DNA of 64,000 nucleotides, taken from positions 372,001 through 436,000 of the forward strand of contig NZ_JAQQLE010000002.1 of NCBI RefSeq assembly GCF_028548475.1, given 5' to 3'. This stretch comes from Vogesella margarita (GTDB lineage Bacteria > Pseudomonadota > Gammaproteobacteria > Burkholderiales > Chromobacteriaceae). Made by a program: the position numbers and the translations under genes. The notes under the pieces are model-generated. The model was not told where the DNA came from and did no database searches. It was given only the letters and a program-made list of their open reading frames with translations. Below, piece after piece: positions 7,501 to 16,651 of this stretch (its first letter is position 1; the number at the start of each line of letters is the position of its first letter).

Positions 7501-9402
7501 ATGACCTCGTACCACGACTTCCATCGCCGCTCCATCGACGATCCGGCCGGCTTCTGGGCGGAGCAGGCGCAACGCATCCACTGGCACAAGCCCTTCGACC
7601 AAGCGCTGCGCTACGACGAACCGCCGTTCCGCGACTGGTTCGCCGGCGGCGAGACCAACCTGTGCTACAACGCCGTCGACCGCCACCTGGCCGCGCGCGG
7701 CGAGCAGGCGGCGCTGGCCTATGTGTCCAGCGAGACCGGCATCGAGACCAGCTACAGCTACCGCGAGCTGCACGCCGAAGTCGCGCGCTTCGCCGCCATC
7801 CTGCAGGCGCAGGGCGTGGAAAAGGGCGACCGGGTGCTGATCTACATGCCGATGATCCCGGAGGCGATCTTCGCGATGCTGGCCACGGTGCGCCTGGGCG
7901 CCATCCACTCGGTGGTGTTCGGCGGCTTCGCCTCCGCCAGCCTCGCCACCCGCATCGAGGACGCCACGCCCAAGGTGATGGTGACGGCCGACGCTGGCAT
8001 GCGCGGCGGCAAGGTGATCGCCTACAAGCCGCTGGTGGACGAGGCGCTGGCGCTGGCCGGCAGCAGCGCGCCGGGCAAGGTGATCGTGGTCAATCGTGGT
8101 CTGGCCGAGGCGCCGATGATGAAGCCGGGGCGCGACCTCGACTACGCCGCGCTGCGCGAAGCACATCTGGAAGAGCGCGCCGACGTGACGTGGGTGGAAT
8201 CCAACCACCCGAGCTACATCCTGTACACCTCCGGTACCACCGGCAAACCGAAGGGCGTGCAGCGCGACACCGGCGGCTACGCGGTGGCGCTGGCGGCGAG
8301 CATGGACTACATCTACGGCGGCAAGCCGGGCGAGTGCTACTTCTCCACTTCCGACATCGGCTGGGTGGTCGGCCACTCCTACATCGTGTACGGCCCGCTG
8401 CTGAACGGCATGACCACGCTGGTGTACGAGGGCCTGCCGATCCGCCCCGACGCCGGCATCTGGTGGCAGCTGGTGGAAAAGTACAAGGTCACGGTGATGT
8501 TCTCGGCGCCGACCGCCATCCGCGTGCTGAAGAAGCAGGACCCGGCCTGGCTGCACAAGTACGACCTCTCCAGCCTGCGCGCGCTGTTCCTCGCCGGCGA
8601 GCCGCTGGACGAGCCGACCGCCACCTGGATCGCCGGTGAACTGGACATCCCGGTGCTGGACAACTACTGGCAGACCGAGACCGGCTGGCCGATGCTGACG
8701 CTGTGCAACGGCGTGGAGCCCAAGCCGGTGAAATACGGCAGCCCCGGCCTGCCGGTGTACGGTTTCAACGTGAAACTGTTCAACGAGGCCACCGGCGAGG
8801 AGGTCGGCCCCGGTGAGAAGGGCGTGATCGGCGTGATCCCGCCGCTGCCGCCGGGCTGCATGAGCACCATCTGGCAGCAGGACCAGCGCTTTGTCGATAC
8901 CTACTTCAGCCTGTTTCCGGACAAGCTGGTGTACTCCAGCTTCGACTGGGGCATCAAGGATCAGGACGGCTACTTCACCATCCTCGGCCGCACCGACGAC
9001 GTGATCAACGTCGCCGGCCATCGCCTCGGCACCCGCGAGATCGAGGAGGCGGTCAGCAGCCACAGCGCCATTGCCGAGGTGGCGGTGGTGGGGGTGGAAG
9101 ACAGCCTGAAAGGCCAGGTGCCGAAGGCGTTCGCGGTGGTGAAGAACCCGGCGCTGCTGGACGATCCGGCGCAGCGTGCGGCGCTGGAAAAAGAGGTCAT
9201 CGCCCAGGTGGCGGCGCAACTGGGCGCGATCGCCAACCCGGCGCGGGTGTACTTCGTCAACCAGCTGCCCAAGACCCGTTCCGGCAAGGTGCTGCGCCGC
9301 TCCATCCAGGCACTGGCCGAAGGGCGTGACCCGGGCGACCTGACCACGCTGGACGATCCGGCCGGCATCGAGCAGATCCGGCAGAGCATCGCCCAGGCCT
9401 GA
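7501..9402 (+). CDS. prpE: Propionyl-CoA synthetase
   Basis: A 633-residue acyl-CoA synthetase that activates propionate to propionyl-CoA through an acyl-adenylate, feeding the 2-methylcitrate cycle. The opening FHRRSIDDPAGFWAEQAQRIHW and NLCYNAVDRHL are PrpE-like. The AMP-binding P-loop YTSGTTGKPKGV lies near residue 240, followed by QRDTGGY, which separates PrpE from acetyl-CoA synthetase. The conserved C-terminal lysine sits in TRSGKVLRR near residue 595, the site usually controlled by acetylation. No other prp genes are adjacent, so this is a stand-alone locus. A T-rich hairpin terminator follows. Confidence 0.95.
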   Translation: MTSYHDFHRRSIDDPAGFWAEQAQRIHWHKPFDQALRYDEPPFRDWFAGGETNLCYNAVDRHLAARGEQAALAYVSSETGIETSYSYRELHAEVARFAAILQAQGVEKGDRVLIYMPMIPEAIFAMLATVRLGAIHSVVFGGFASASLATRIEDATPKVMVTADAGMRGGKVIAYKPLVDEALALAGSSAPGKVIVVNRGLAEAPMMKPGRDLDYAALREAHLEERADVTWVESNHPSYILYTSGTTGKPKGVQRDTGGYAVALAASMDYIYGGKPGECYFSTSDIGWVVGHSYIVYGPLLNGMTTLVYEGLPIRPDAGIWWQLVEKYKVTVMFSAPTAIRVLKKQDPAWLHKYDLSSLRALFLAGEPLDEPTATWIAGELDIPVLDNYWQTETGWPMLTLCNGVEPKPVKYGSPGLPVYGFNVKLFNEATGEEVGPGEKGVIGVIPPLPPGCMSTIWQQDQRFVDTYFSLFPDKLVYSSFDWGIKDQDGYFTILGRTDDVINVAGHRLGTREIEEAVSSHSAIAEVAVVGVEDSLKGQVPKAFAVVKNPALLDDPAQRAALEKEVIAQVAAQLGAIANPARVYFVNQLPKTRSGKVLRRSIQALAEGRDPGDLTTLDDPAGIEQIRQSIAQA

Positions 9403-9419
9403 GCCGGCAGAGCGGCGCG

Positions 9420-9459
9420 CCGCGACGGATGGCCACGCCGGCCGCCGTCGCGGTTTTTT
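9420..9459 (+). terminator. prpE terminator
   Basis: The 9-bp stem CCGCGACGG / CCGTCGCGG is followed directly by TTTTTT, a standard intrinsic terminator 17 bases after the prpE stop. Confidence 0.88.
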
Positions 9460-9487
9460 GTTGCCCGGCGCCGGCCGTTTCTGCGCC

Positions 9488-9507
9488 TGCGGCCAACGTT
9501 GGCCGCA
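9488..9507. repeat. 20-bp palindromic form of the dispersed element
   Basis: TGCGGCCAACGTTGGCCGCA is a perfect palindrome made of two half copies of the dispersed word. It sits between the prpE terminator and the pseudouridine synthase start. The same 20 bases recur at 18018, 56691 and 62439. Confidence 0.95.
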
Positions 9508-9565
9508 CAACGGCGGCAAAACAGCGGATAATCGTTGCCCGATTCCCATTTTCCAGATTGCCGCC

Positions 9566-10300
9566 ATGTCCGACGACACCATCCGCCTTTCCAAACGCAT
9601 GACCGAACTCGGCCTGTGCTCCCGCCGCGAGGCCGACGAATTCATCGAGCAGGGGCTGGTGAAGGTCGATGGCGTGGTGGTCGACGTGCTCGGCAGCCGC
9701 GTGCGTCCGGAGCAGCGCATCGAGCTGGAAGCGCGCGCGCTGAACGAGCAGGCCGAGCGCGTCACCCTGCTGCTGCACAAGCCGGTCGGCTACGTCAGCG
9801 GCGCGGCGGAGGTGTCCGGCGAGCGCCCGGCGTGGCAGCTGATCAAGGCCGACACCCTGTCGCCGAACGACCGCTCCGGTTATACCTTCCTGCGCAAGCA
9901 CCAGCTGCACCTGGCCGCCGCCGGACGGCTGGACGTCGACGCCTCCGGCCTGCTGGTGCTGACCCAGGACGGCCGTGTGGCGCGCAAGCTGCTGTCCGGC
10001 GACTGCGAGCAGGAACTGCTGGTGTGGATAGACCGGCCGCTGGACGACGCCGGCCTCGCCGCGCTGAAGGCCGGCGTCAACAGCGACGGCGACCGCCTCA
10101 CCGCACTGCGCGTCAGCCGCCAGAGCGACAGCCAGCTGTGCTTCGTGCTGCGCGACATGCAGCGCCGCCACATCCAGCGCATGTGCGCCGCGGTCGGGCT
10201 GCAGGTGAAGGCGGTGCGCCGCATCCGCATCGGCCGCGTGCGGCTGGGCGATCTGCAGCAGGGGCAGTGGCGCTACCTGGGCGAAAACGAGAAATTCTGA
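9566..10300 (+). CDS. rRNA pseudouridine synthase, RsuA/RluF family
   Basis: A 244-residue enzyme with an N-terminal S4 RNA-binding domain (RLSKRMTELGLCSRREADEFIEQGLVKVDG) and a pseudouridine synthase domain. The catalytic aspartate is in [18 protein letters not shown], near residue 130. The C-terminal motif RDMQRRHIQRMCAAVGLQV matches RluF, which modifies U2604 of 23S rRNA, but RluF of E. coli is longer (290 residues). I therefore call the family and leave the exact target open. The ATG chosen begins the S4 domain; frames further upstream read through the intergenic palindrome. Confidence 0.88.
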   Translation: MSDDTIRLSKRMTELGLCSRREADEFIEQGLVKVDGVVVDVLGSRVRPEQRIELEARALNEQAERVTLLLHKPVGYVSGAAEVSGERPAWQLIKADTLSPNDRSGYTFLRKHQLHLAAAGRLDVDASGLLVLTQDGRVARKLLSGDCEQELLVWIDRPLDDAGLAALKAGVNSDGDRLTALRVSRQSDSQLCFVLRDMQRRHIQRMCAAVGLQVKAVRRIRIGRVRLGDLQQGQWRYLGENEKF

Positions 10301-10327
10301 CGCGGCGCCGCTTGCCGGCTGCATGAC

Positions 10328-10357
10328 AAAACCCCCTGCCGTGACAGGGGGTTTTTG
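10328..10357 (+). terminator. Terminator after the pseudouridine synthase
   Basis: AAAACCCCCTG, a 6-base loop and CAGGGGGTTTTT make a strong stem with flanking A and T tracts, so it could act in both directions between the convergent genes. Confidence 0.92.
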
Positions 10358-10390
10358 CTGTGCGCTTCGCGGCGGCACGCGCCGGAAGGC

Positions 10391-10429
10391 CCCAAGGTTG
10401 GCCGCAACGCCGCTGCGGCCAACCTTGGG
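10391..10429. repeat. Inverted pair of the dispersed element forming a hairpin
   Basis: Two exact copies face each other with a 7-base loop. The stem is 16 bp (CCCAAGGTTGGCCGCA and its complement). It lies between the convergent pseudouridine synthase and cupin genes, 12 bases after the cupin stop, and probably ends the cupin transcript. Confidence 0.92.
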
Positions 10430-10440
10430 CGCGATCAGGC

Positions 10441-10821
10441 TCAGTCCTTGCGCGCCAGGCGGTCTTCCTCGAACACGGCGAAGGTCTTCTTCGCCGGTTC
10501 CACCACTTCCCAGATGCCCTCGAAGCCTTCCGGGATCACGAAGTGCTGGCCGGCGACGATCTCGACCATGCCGCCGTTGTCGTCGTGCATGCGCACGCGG
10601 CCTTCCAGCAGGGTACAGAACTCGCACTCGGTGTACTTCACCCGCCACGCGCCGACGCCACCGGACCACAGGCCGGCGTGGAACTGGCCGGTCGGGTCGC
10701 TGTAGTGCATCTCGACGGTCTGCTGGCACTCGCCGGCCAGGCGACGCTCCTGCGGCGCGGAAAACGAATCCGGGGTGATGTCCTGCTGATGGAACAGGAC
10801 GATATCTTTGGCGCTGGACAT
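10441..10821 (-). CDS. Cupin domain protein (DUF861/cupin_3)
   Basis: A 126-residue single-domain cupin. GLWSGGVGAWRVKYTECEFCTLLEGRVRMHDD followed by GQHFVIPEGFEGIWEVVEPAKKTFAV is the cupin_3 pattern found in DUF861 proteins. The first motif lacks the usual pair of histidines, so metal binding may be absent or unusual. Substrate is unknown. AAGGAGCG precedes the ATG. The leader contains TTGTAG-9-CTACAA (10833-10853), a short inverted repeat that may be an operator. Confidence 0.8.
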   Translation of the reverse strand: MSSAKDIVLFHQQDITPDSFSAPQERRLAGECQQTVEMHYSDPTGQFHAGLWSGGVGAWRVKYTECEFCTLLEGRVRMHDDNGGMVEIVAGQHFVIPEGFEGIWEVVEPAKKTFAVFEEDRLARKD

Positions 10822-10886
10822 GGCACGCTCCTTTGTAGTCTTATTTTCTACAACGTGTTGATTATGTTTGACACTTTGGCACAGCC

Positions 10887-10911
10887 GCGCCGTGGCGGCA
10901 AGCCACGGCGC
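10887..10911 (-). terminator. Hairpin after the MFS-acyltransferase gene
   Basis: A 10-bp stem GCGCCGTGGC / GCCACGGCGC with a 5-base loop lies 29 bases past the stop of the leftward transporter-acyltransferase gene. No T-run follows, so termination is uncertain. Confidence 0.45.
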
Positions 10912-10939
10912 CTGATTGTGATCAAATTTTCCGGGCGGC

Positions 10940-12820
10940 TCAGCGCCAGTCGCCGCGCAATTCCGTCACCGTCCGCTGCAGCGCGGCAGCGCTGACCTCG
11001 TTCGCCGCCAGCGGCGGCGCTGCCTTCAGCGCGATGCGCGACCAGAAGCGGCGCGGCCAGCTGAGCATCGCCTTGCCGTAGCGGCGCGAGAAGAAGCTGC
11101 CCCACATGCCGCACAGCGCCATCGGCACCACCGGCACCGGCGTGCGCGCCACGATCTCCTCGATGCCGAGCTTGAACAGGTTGATCTCGCCATCGTAGGT
11201 GATCTTGCCCTCCGGGAAGATGCACACCACCTCGCCCTCGGCCAGCGCCGCCGCCACTTCGTCGAAGGCGCGCGCCTTGGCCTGCGGGTCTTCCTTCGCC
11301 GGCGCGATCGGGATCGCGCGTGCGGTACGGAACACGAAGCCGAGCAGCGGGGTGTTGAAGATGTGGTGATCCATCACGAAGCGGATCGGGCGGCGCACCG
11401 CGCCGGCGAGGATCAGCGCGTCCATGAAGCTGACGTGGTTGCAGACCAGCACGCAGGGGCCGTGCTCCGGAATCTGTTCCAGCCCCTGATGACGCACGCG
11501 GTACAGGGTGTGGGTCAGCAGCCAGATCACGAAGCGCATCAGGAATTCCGGCAGCAGGCTGTAGATGTAGGCGGCCACCACCAGGTTCAGCAGCGCCGCG
11601 ATCAGCAGCACCGTCGGGATGCCGACGCCGTTCGCCGCCAGCACCGCGGCAAAGGCCGCCGACCCCACCATGAACAGCGAGTTGAGGATGTTGTTGGCGG
11701 CAATGGCGCGCGAGCGGAATTCCGGTGCCGAGCGCGACTGCACCAGCGCGTACAGCGGCACGATGTAGAAGCCGCCGAATACGCCGATCAGCGCGAAGTC
11801 GGCCATCAGCCGCCAGTTGCCGGCGCCGGCGACGAAGGCCAGCCAGTTAAGCGTGGCGGCCGGGTGCGGCGGGGTGGCGAAGTACAGGTCGATGCCGAAC
11901 AGGCACAGCCCCAGCGAGCCGAAGGGCACCAGCCCCAGCTCCACCTTGCGGCCAGACAGCTTCTCGCACAGCATCGAGCCGATGCCGACGCCGAGCGAAA
12001 ACAGCGTCATCAGCAGCGTGTACACGGTGGCGTCGCCGCCCAGCACCTCGGACGCGTAGGTCGGCAGCTTGGACAGGTAGATGGCGCCGAGGAACCAGAA
12101 CCAGGAGATGCCCAAGAGGCTCAGCCACACCGGCCGGCTCTGTCTGGCCTGCCTGATGATCTGCCAGGTCTGGCGCGCCATGTTCCAGTCTATCGGCAGC
12201 GCGGCGGCGGTCGGCGGCGCCGGCGGCATCGCCCGCGCCGCGGCCAGGCCCGCCAGCGCGCAGCCCAGGAGCGCCAGCACGATGCTGATGCGGCTGTCGT
12301 CGGCCGCCACCAGCACGGTGCCGGCCACCTGGCCGAGGATGATGGACACGAAGGTGCCCATCTCGATCAGGCCGTTGCCGCCCACCAGCTCGCCGGGGCG
12401 CAGGTACTGTGGCAGCACGCTGAATTTCAGCGGCCCGAACAGCGTGGAGTGTATGCCCATTAAAAAAATGGTGGACATCAGGATCACACCGTTGTTGCGC
12501 CAGAAGCCCAGCGCCGCCAGCAGCATGATGGCGATCTCCATCTGCTTCACCAGCCGCGCGATGGCGGCCTTGTCGTACTTCTCGCACAGCTGGCCGGCGG
12601 TGGCGGAGAACAAAAAGAAGGGCAGGATGAACAGCGCCGCCGCCAGCTGGATCATCAGCTCCGGCGCCAGCCCCAGCATCTGCATGCCGTGGAAGTTGAT
12701 CAGCACGATCACCGCGTTTTTCAGCAGGTTGTCGTTGAAGGCGCCGAAAAACTGGGTGACGAACAGCGGCAGGAAGCGCCGGGTGCGGAACAGGTCGAAC
12801 TGGTTGGGGTGGTGCGACAT
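10940..12820 (-). CDS. MFS transporter fused to a PlsC-type acyltransferase
   Basis: A 626-residue membrane protein in two parts. Residues about 1-415 form a major-facilitator transporter (NQFDLFRTRRFLPLFVTQFFGAFNDN) resembling lysophospholipid flippases of the LplT type. The C-terminal ~200 residues are a glycerophosphate acyltransferase domain with the NHVSFMD version of the NHx4D catalytic box and FPEGKIT. The pairing suggests uptake of a lysophospholipid and its re-acylation on the inner membrane. Related Aas proteins carry a third acyl-ACP synthetase domain, which is missing here. The start at MSHHPNQFDLF is the family start. Confidence 0.9.
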   Translation of the reverse strand: MSHHPNQFDLFRTRRFLPLFVTQFFGAFNDNLLKNAVIVLINFHGMQMLGLAPELMIQLAAALFILPFFLFSATAGQLCEKYDKAAIARLVKQMEIAIMLLAALGFWRNNGVILMSTIFLMGIHSTLFGPLKFSVLPQYLRPGELVGGNGLIEMGTFVSIILGQVAGTVLVAADDSRISIVLALLGCALAGLAAARAMPPAPPTAAALPIDWNMARQTWQIIRQARQSRPVWLSLLGISWFWFLGAIYLSKLPTYASEVLGGDATVYTLLMTLFSLGVGIGSMLCEKLSGRKVELGLVPFGSLGLCLFGIDLYFATPPHPAATLNWLAFVAGAGNWRLMADFALIGVFGGFYIVPLYALVQSRSAPEFRSRAIAANNILNSLFMVGSAAFAAVLAANGVGIPTVLLIAALLNLVVAAYIYSLLPEFLMRFVIWLLTHTLYRVRHQGLEQIPEHGPCVLVCNHVSFMDALILAGAVRRPIRFVMDHHIFNTPLLGFVFRTARAIPIAPAKEDPQAKARAFDEVAAALAEGEVVCIFPEGKITYDGEINLFKLGIEEIVARTPVPVVPMALCGMWGSFFSRRYGKAMLSWPRRFWSRIALKAAPPLAANEVSAAALQRTVTELRGDWR

Positions 12821-12873
12821 GGTGCGGCGGGTCTCGGGTGGGCGATGGCTGCATGGTAAGGCAGCGTGTGCGT

Positions 12874-12886
12874 TGCGGCCAACCTT
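12874..12886 (-). repeat. Dispersed element copy upstream of the MFS-acyltransferase gene
   Basis: An exact TGCGGCCAACCTT lies in the 141-base gap between the D-amino-acid dehydrogenase gene and the MFS-acyltransferase start, both leftward. Confidence 0.95.
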
Positions 12887-12961
12887 TGCCGCCGCGCGCA
12901 CCCGCTGCTTAACGCGCTATCGCCCCATTGAGATCCGCTGCAGCAGATCGTGAACAGGCGC

Positions 12962-14218
12962 TTACAGTGCCGGCGCGGGGAAGGCGATGTCCGGCGTGCG
13001 CCCCGCGATCAGGTCGGCCAGCAGCCGGCCGGAGCCGCAGGCCATGGTCCAGCCCAGCGTGCCGTGGCCGGTGTTCAGCCACAGGCCGCGGTAGCGACTG
13101 GCGCCGATGAAGGGCACGCTGGACGGCGTCACCGGCCGCAGCCCGCACCAGAACTGCGGCGGCGCGCTGTCGCGCAGCTCGGGGAACAGCTGGCGCGTGC
13201 GGCGCAGCAGCGCATCGCAGCGCACCGGGTTGAGCGCAAGGTCGAAGCCGGCGAATTCGGCGGTGCCGGCGATGCGCAGCCGCTGCCCCAGGCGCGAGAA
13301 CACCAGTTTGTACTGGTCGTCGGTCAGGCTGGTCACCGGCGCGACGCTGTCTTCCGGCAGCGTCAGCGTCGCGGAGTAGCCCTTGGCCGGAATGACCGGC
13401 AAGGACAGCCCCAGCGGGCGCAACAGCTGCGGGCTGTAGCTGCCCAGCGCCAGCACGAAGGCGTCGGCGGTGATGCGCTCGCCGCTGTCGGTGTGCGCGG
13501 CAACGACGCGGTCGCCGTCGCGCTCCAGGCGGCGGATGACGGTATCGAGGCGGAAGCTGACGCCAGCGCGGCGGCAGAATGCTGCCAGCTGGCTGCTGAA
13601 GCGCTGGGCGTCGCCGGATTCGTCCTCGGCGGAGAAATCGCCGCCCACCAGCCGGCCGCGCGCGCTGGCCAGCGCCGGCTCGATCGCCACGCACTCGTCC
13701 GCCGTCAGCGGGCGCCTGTCGCAGCCGTAGTCGCGCATGATGGCGGCGGCGTGCAGCGCCTGTTCGAATTCCTTCGCGTCGGTGTACAGGTGCAGGATGC
13801 CGCGCTGCAGCTGGTCGTAGTGCAGGCCGCCCTGCGGTGCCAGTTCGGCGCGCAGCGCCTGCAGGCAGCTGCGGCTGTACTGCGCCAGCGTGGTGATTGG
13901 GCCGATATTGGCGCGGGTGCGCCGCGCACGGCACTCCAGCAGGAAGCGCCAGCTCCAGCGCCACAACGCCGGATCGGCACGCAGGCGCAGCAGCAGCGGC
14001 GCGTCCTCCTGTCCCAGCCATTGCCAGATCTTGCGCGGCGTGGCCGGGTTGGCCCATGGCTCGGCGTGCGACACCGCGATCTGGCCGCCGTTGGCGAAGC
14101 TGGTTTCCTGCGCGGCGGCGCTCTGGCGGTCGATGACGGTGACCTCGTGCCCGGCGCGGGACAGGTACCAGGCACTGGCGACGCCGACCACGCCGGCACC
14201 GAGGACGACGATCTTCAT
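12962..14218 (-). CDS. dadA: D-amino acid dehydrogenase, small subunit type
   Basis: A 418-residue FAD-dependent oxidoreductase. The N-terminus MKIVVLGAGVVGVASAWYL holds the GxGxxG dinucleotide-binding loop followed by EVTVIDRQ, and the C-terminal WCGLRPVTPSSVPFIG with LWLNTGHGTLGWTMACGSG is diagnostic for DadA. It oxidatively deaminates D-alanine and other D-amino acids and passes electrons to the respiratory chain. The length matches DadA of other proteobacteria. No alanine racemase (dadX) or lrp-type regulator is adjacent. The start gives the canonical N-terminus with GGAACG upstream. Confidence 0.94.
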   Translation of the reverse strand: MKIVVLGAGVVGVASAWYLSRAGHEVTVIDRQSAAAQETSFANGGQIAVSHAEPWANPATPRKIWQWLGQEDAPLLLRLRADPALWRWSWRFLLECRARRTRANIGPITTLAQYSRSCLQALRAELAPQGGLHYDQLQRGILHLYTDAKEFEQALHAAAIMRDYGCDRRPLTADECVAIEPALASARGRLVGGDFSAEDESGDAQRFSSQLAAFCRRAGVSFRLDTVIRRLERDGDRVVAAHTDSGERITADAFVLALGSYSPQLLRPLGLSLPVIPAKGYSATLTLPEDSVAPVTSLTDDQYKLVFSRLGQRLRIAGTAEFAGFDLALNPVRCDALLRRTRQLFPELRDSAPPQFWCGLRPVTPSSVPFIGASRYRGLWLNTGHGTLGWTMACGSGRLLADLIAGRTPDIAFPAPAL

Positions 14219-14289
14219 GAACGTTCCGGAGTGTAGAGGTGAAGAAAAGCCCGGCAAACGGGCCGGGCTATGGTAACGGGGCTGTGGGT

Positions 14290-14316
14290 TTGCGGCCAGC
14301 GCAAGGTTGGCCGCAA
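14290..14316. repeat. Imperfect inverted pair of the dispersed element
   Basis: TTGCGGCCA at 14290-14298 faces the exact copy ending TGGCCGCAA at 14308-14316, a 9-bp stem. It lies just past the stop of the leftward peptidase gene and may end that transcript. Confidence 0.8.
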
Positions 14317-14320
14317 GGGT

Positions 14321-16357
14321 TCAATCCATCAGTTGGCGGTAGAGATAGACCAGCACCCGCGCCAGCTCCTCGGCGGTTTGCTCCTGGCCGGTATTGCCGC
14401 CGTGGCCGCCGCCGCTGGTTTCGAGGAACAACACCTGGTGGCCGAAGGACTGCATGCGCGCCACCATCTTGCGCGCGTGCGCCGGGTGCACGCGGTCGTC
14501 CTTGCTGCTGGTGGTGAACAGCGCCAGCGGGTAGCGCGCGTCGGCGCGGACGTGGTGATAGGGCGAGTACGCCGCCAGCGCCGCGCGCTCGTCCTCGTCC
14601 TGCGGGTCGCCGTATTCGTCGATCCAGCTGGCGCCGGCCAACAGCTCGGTGTAGCGCAGCATGTCCAGGAGCGGCACCTCGCACACCACCGCGTTGAACA
14701 GCTCCGGCCGTTGCACCATGCAGGCGCCGACCAGCAGGCCGCCATTGCTGCCGCCCTCGATACCTAGGCGCCGCGCGCTGGTGATGCCGCGCGCGATCAG
14801 GTCTTCCGCCACCGCGATGAAATCGTCGAAGCTGACCTGGCGGTTGATGCCCTGCGCCGCCTGGTGCCAGGCGGGGCCGAACTCGCCGCCGCCGCGGATG
14901 TTGGCGACCACGAACACGCCGCCCTTTTCCAGCCACTGCGGGCCGAAGTTGTCCATGTAGTAGGGCATCATCGGCACTTCGAAGCCGCCGTAGCCGTACA
15001 GCAGCGTCGGCGCGCTGCCGTCACGGGCGAGGCCGCCGCGATGGACGATGAAGTAGGGGATCTCGGTGCCGTCGCCGGCGGTCGCGTGCAGCTGCTCGGC
15101 AACAAAGCCGGTCGCGTCGAAGGCCAGCGGTTGCGCACGCAGCACCTCCGGCTCACCGCCTGCCAGCAGGTCCAGCCGGTACAGCGCGGCCGGGGTCAGG
15201 AAATCGCTGTAGCTGTAGTACAAGAGGTCGCTCTGCCACGGCTGGTCGGCGAACTCGATCACGCCGCCGGTGGGCAGCGGGTTGGCGTGCGGCAGCCAGT
15301 CCGCGCCTTGCCGGCGTAGCGTCACGAGGCGGCTCTTCACGTTGTCGATGACGATGATGGCCAACAGGTGCAGCGTCGCCTCCACCATCTCCACCGATTG
15401 CCGCGCGCCGGGCACGAACAGCGGCTGGATGCGGCCAAGCTTGCCGCTGGCCGCGTCGCAGGCTACTGCCAGCAGGCTGCCGGCGGCGTAGCTCTGCCCG
15501 GCAACCTCCCAGTCCTCGGCCAGTTTCACGATCAGGTCGCCGTGGCTGTAGGCCTCGATCTCGGCGCGCGGCGGCAGCGGCAGCGCGGTCAGCGCAAGGT
15601 TGGCCGCAACGTGGTGGTAGGTCTTGCTGTAGAAGCTGTCGGAGGCCTCGATCATGTCGAACGGCGTGCCGTCGGCGTCAAGAAAACGCCACGCCGCCGC
15701 CATCATCGCCTCGTCGTCCAGCTGCAGCAGGCAGCGCGCCTCATCCCAGCTCTGGCCGCGCTCAAGCAGCCACACCTCGCGCGGATAGCCGGCGCGGGTC
15801 AGTTGCGACTCCTCCCACGCCGGGCACACGAACACGCTGTTGAGGTCGCGCCACGCGATGTGGTTCTTGCCGTAGGGGAAGCTGAAGCCGCCGGCGACGA
15901 AGGCCTGTGCCTCGACGTCGTACTCGCGGCTGACGGTGGCGTCGGAGCCGCCCGGCGTCAGGCTCAGCATCACGCGCGCCGGCTGTTCGGTGTAGTGCGC
16001 CACGCCGTCCAGATACCAGTCCACCTCCTCGGTGGCTGCCAGCGCGTCGATGTCCAGCACCGTCTGCCACTCCTGCGAGTTGGCGCGGTAGGCGTCCAGC
16101 GTGCAGCGGCGGTAGATGCCGCGCGGATGCTCGCCGTCCTGGTGGAAGTTGTACAGCCAGCCGTCGTACTCGGCGAAGAACGGAATCTGTCGCGTATCGC
16201 GCAGGTTGGCGAGGATGGACTGCTGCAGCCCGGCAAAGCGCGGGTCGCTGTCGAGCAGGGCACGGGTGGCGTCGTTCTGGCGCTCAACCCATTCCAGCGC
16301 GGCGGCGTCGTCGAGGCTTTCCAGCCACTGGAAGTCATCGGAAGTGTGATCGGTCAT
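14321..16357 (-). CDS. Prolyl oligopeptidase family serine peptidase (S9)
   Basis: A 678-residue peptidase with an N-terminal beta-propeller region and a C-terminal alpha/beta-hydrolase domain. The nucleophilic serine is in EGGSNGG near residue 537 and the catalytic histidine in SGGGHGGNTG near residue 651. YGYGGFEVPMMPYY and NIRGGGEFGPAWH, also typical of prolyl oligopeptidases, precede the serine. No signal peptide is seen, so it is probably cytoplasmic and cleaves short proline-containing peptides. The start at MTDHTSDDFQWLESLDD fits the family. One exact dispersed copy (15596-15608) lies within and encodes HVAANLAL. Confidence 0.92.
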   Translation of the reverse strand: MTDHTSDDFQWLESLDDAAALEWVERQNDATRALLDSDPRFAGLQQSILANLRDTRQIPFFAEYDGWLYNFHQDGEHPRGIYRRCTLDAYRANSQEWQTVLDIDALAATEEVDWYLDGVAHYTEQPARVMLSLTPGGSDATVSREYDVEAQAFVAGGFSFPYGKNHIAWRDLNSVFVCPAWEESQLTRAGYPREVWLLERGQSWDEARCLLQLDDEAMMAAAWRFLDADGTPFDMIEASDSFYSKTYHHVAANLALTALPLPPRAEIEAYSHGDLIVKLAEDWEVAGQSYAAGSLLAVACDAASGKLGRIQPLFVPGARQSVEMVEATLHLLAIIVIDNVKSRLVTLRRQGADWLPHANPLPTGGVIEFADQPWQSDLLYYSYSDFLTPAALYRLDLLAGGEPEVLRAQPLAFDATGFVAEQLHATAGDGTEIPYFIVHRGGLARDGSAPTLLYGYGGFEVPMMPYYMDNFGPQWLEKGGVFVVANIRGGGEFGPAWHQAAQGINRQVSFDDFIAVAEDLIARGITSARRLGIEGGSNGGLLVGACMVQRPELFNAVVCEVPLLDMLRYTELLAGASWIDEYGDPQDEDERAALAAYSPYHHVRADARYPLALFTTSSKDDRVHPAHARKMVARMQSFGHQVLFLETSGGGHGGNTGQEQTAEELARVLVYLYRQLMD

Positions 16358-16651
16358 GTCGGGACAGGCAAAGGTTGGCCGCAAGGGCAGCGATGGCGGG
16401 ATTGTGCGGCAGAAGGGGACGGCGGTCACGCGGGATGTAGGGGAGTGTAGTTGTCAGTTGGTTTGTATTTTAGTATGACTATGGTCAACGTGAGGATTGG
16501 CTATTTTGTGCAGGTAGCGGAATCTTGTTTATTGGTTGCCGCGACTAGCCCCAGATGCGATATCCCCATTACCGAGACTAAGTAGCCATTGACCGCTTCC
16601 TTTGCAAGGGGCTGCGTTATCTGCTGAGGGGGGCTGCGACTCAGCCTGAAC
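16358..16651. other. Gap at the left edge of an AT-richer segment
   Basis: It holds an exact dispersed element at 16371-16383 and then about 220 bases of lower-GC sequence without a recognisable gene, starting near 16440. It may be the junction of an inserted segment. No clear direct repeats or tRNA end are visible. Confidence 0.5.

Noticed and set aside
7420..9780. A 786-codon frame antisense to prpE
   Set aside because: Composition is an antisense shadow of prpE, and no ribosome site or family similarity is present.
14311..14333. A GGTTCAATCC string resembling a tRNA T-arm
   Set aside because: No matching acceptor, D or anticodon stems around it; the string is the end of the peptidase gene plus a dispersed element.
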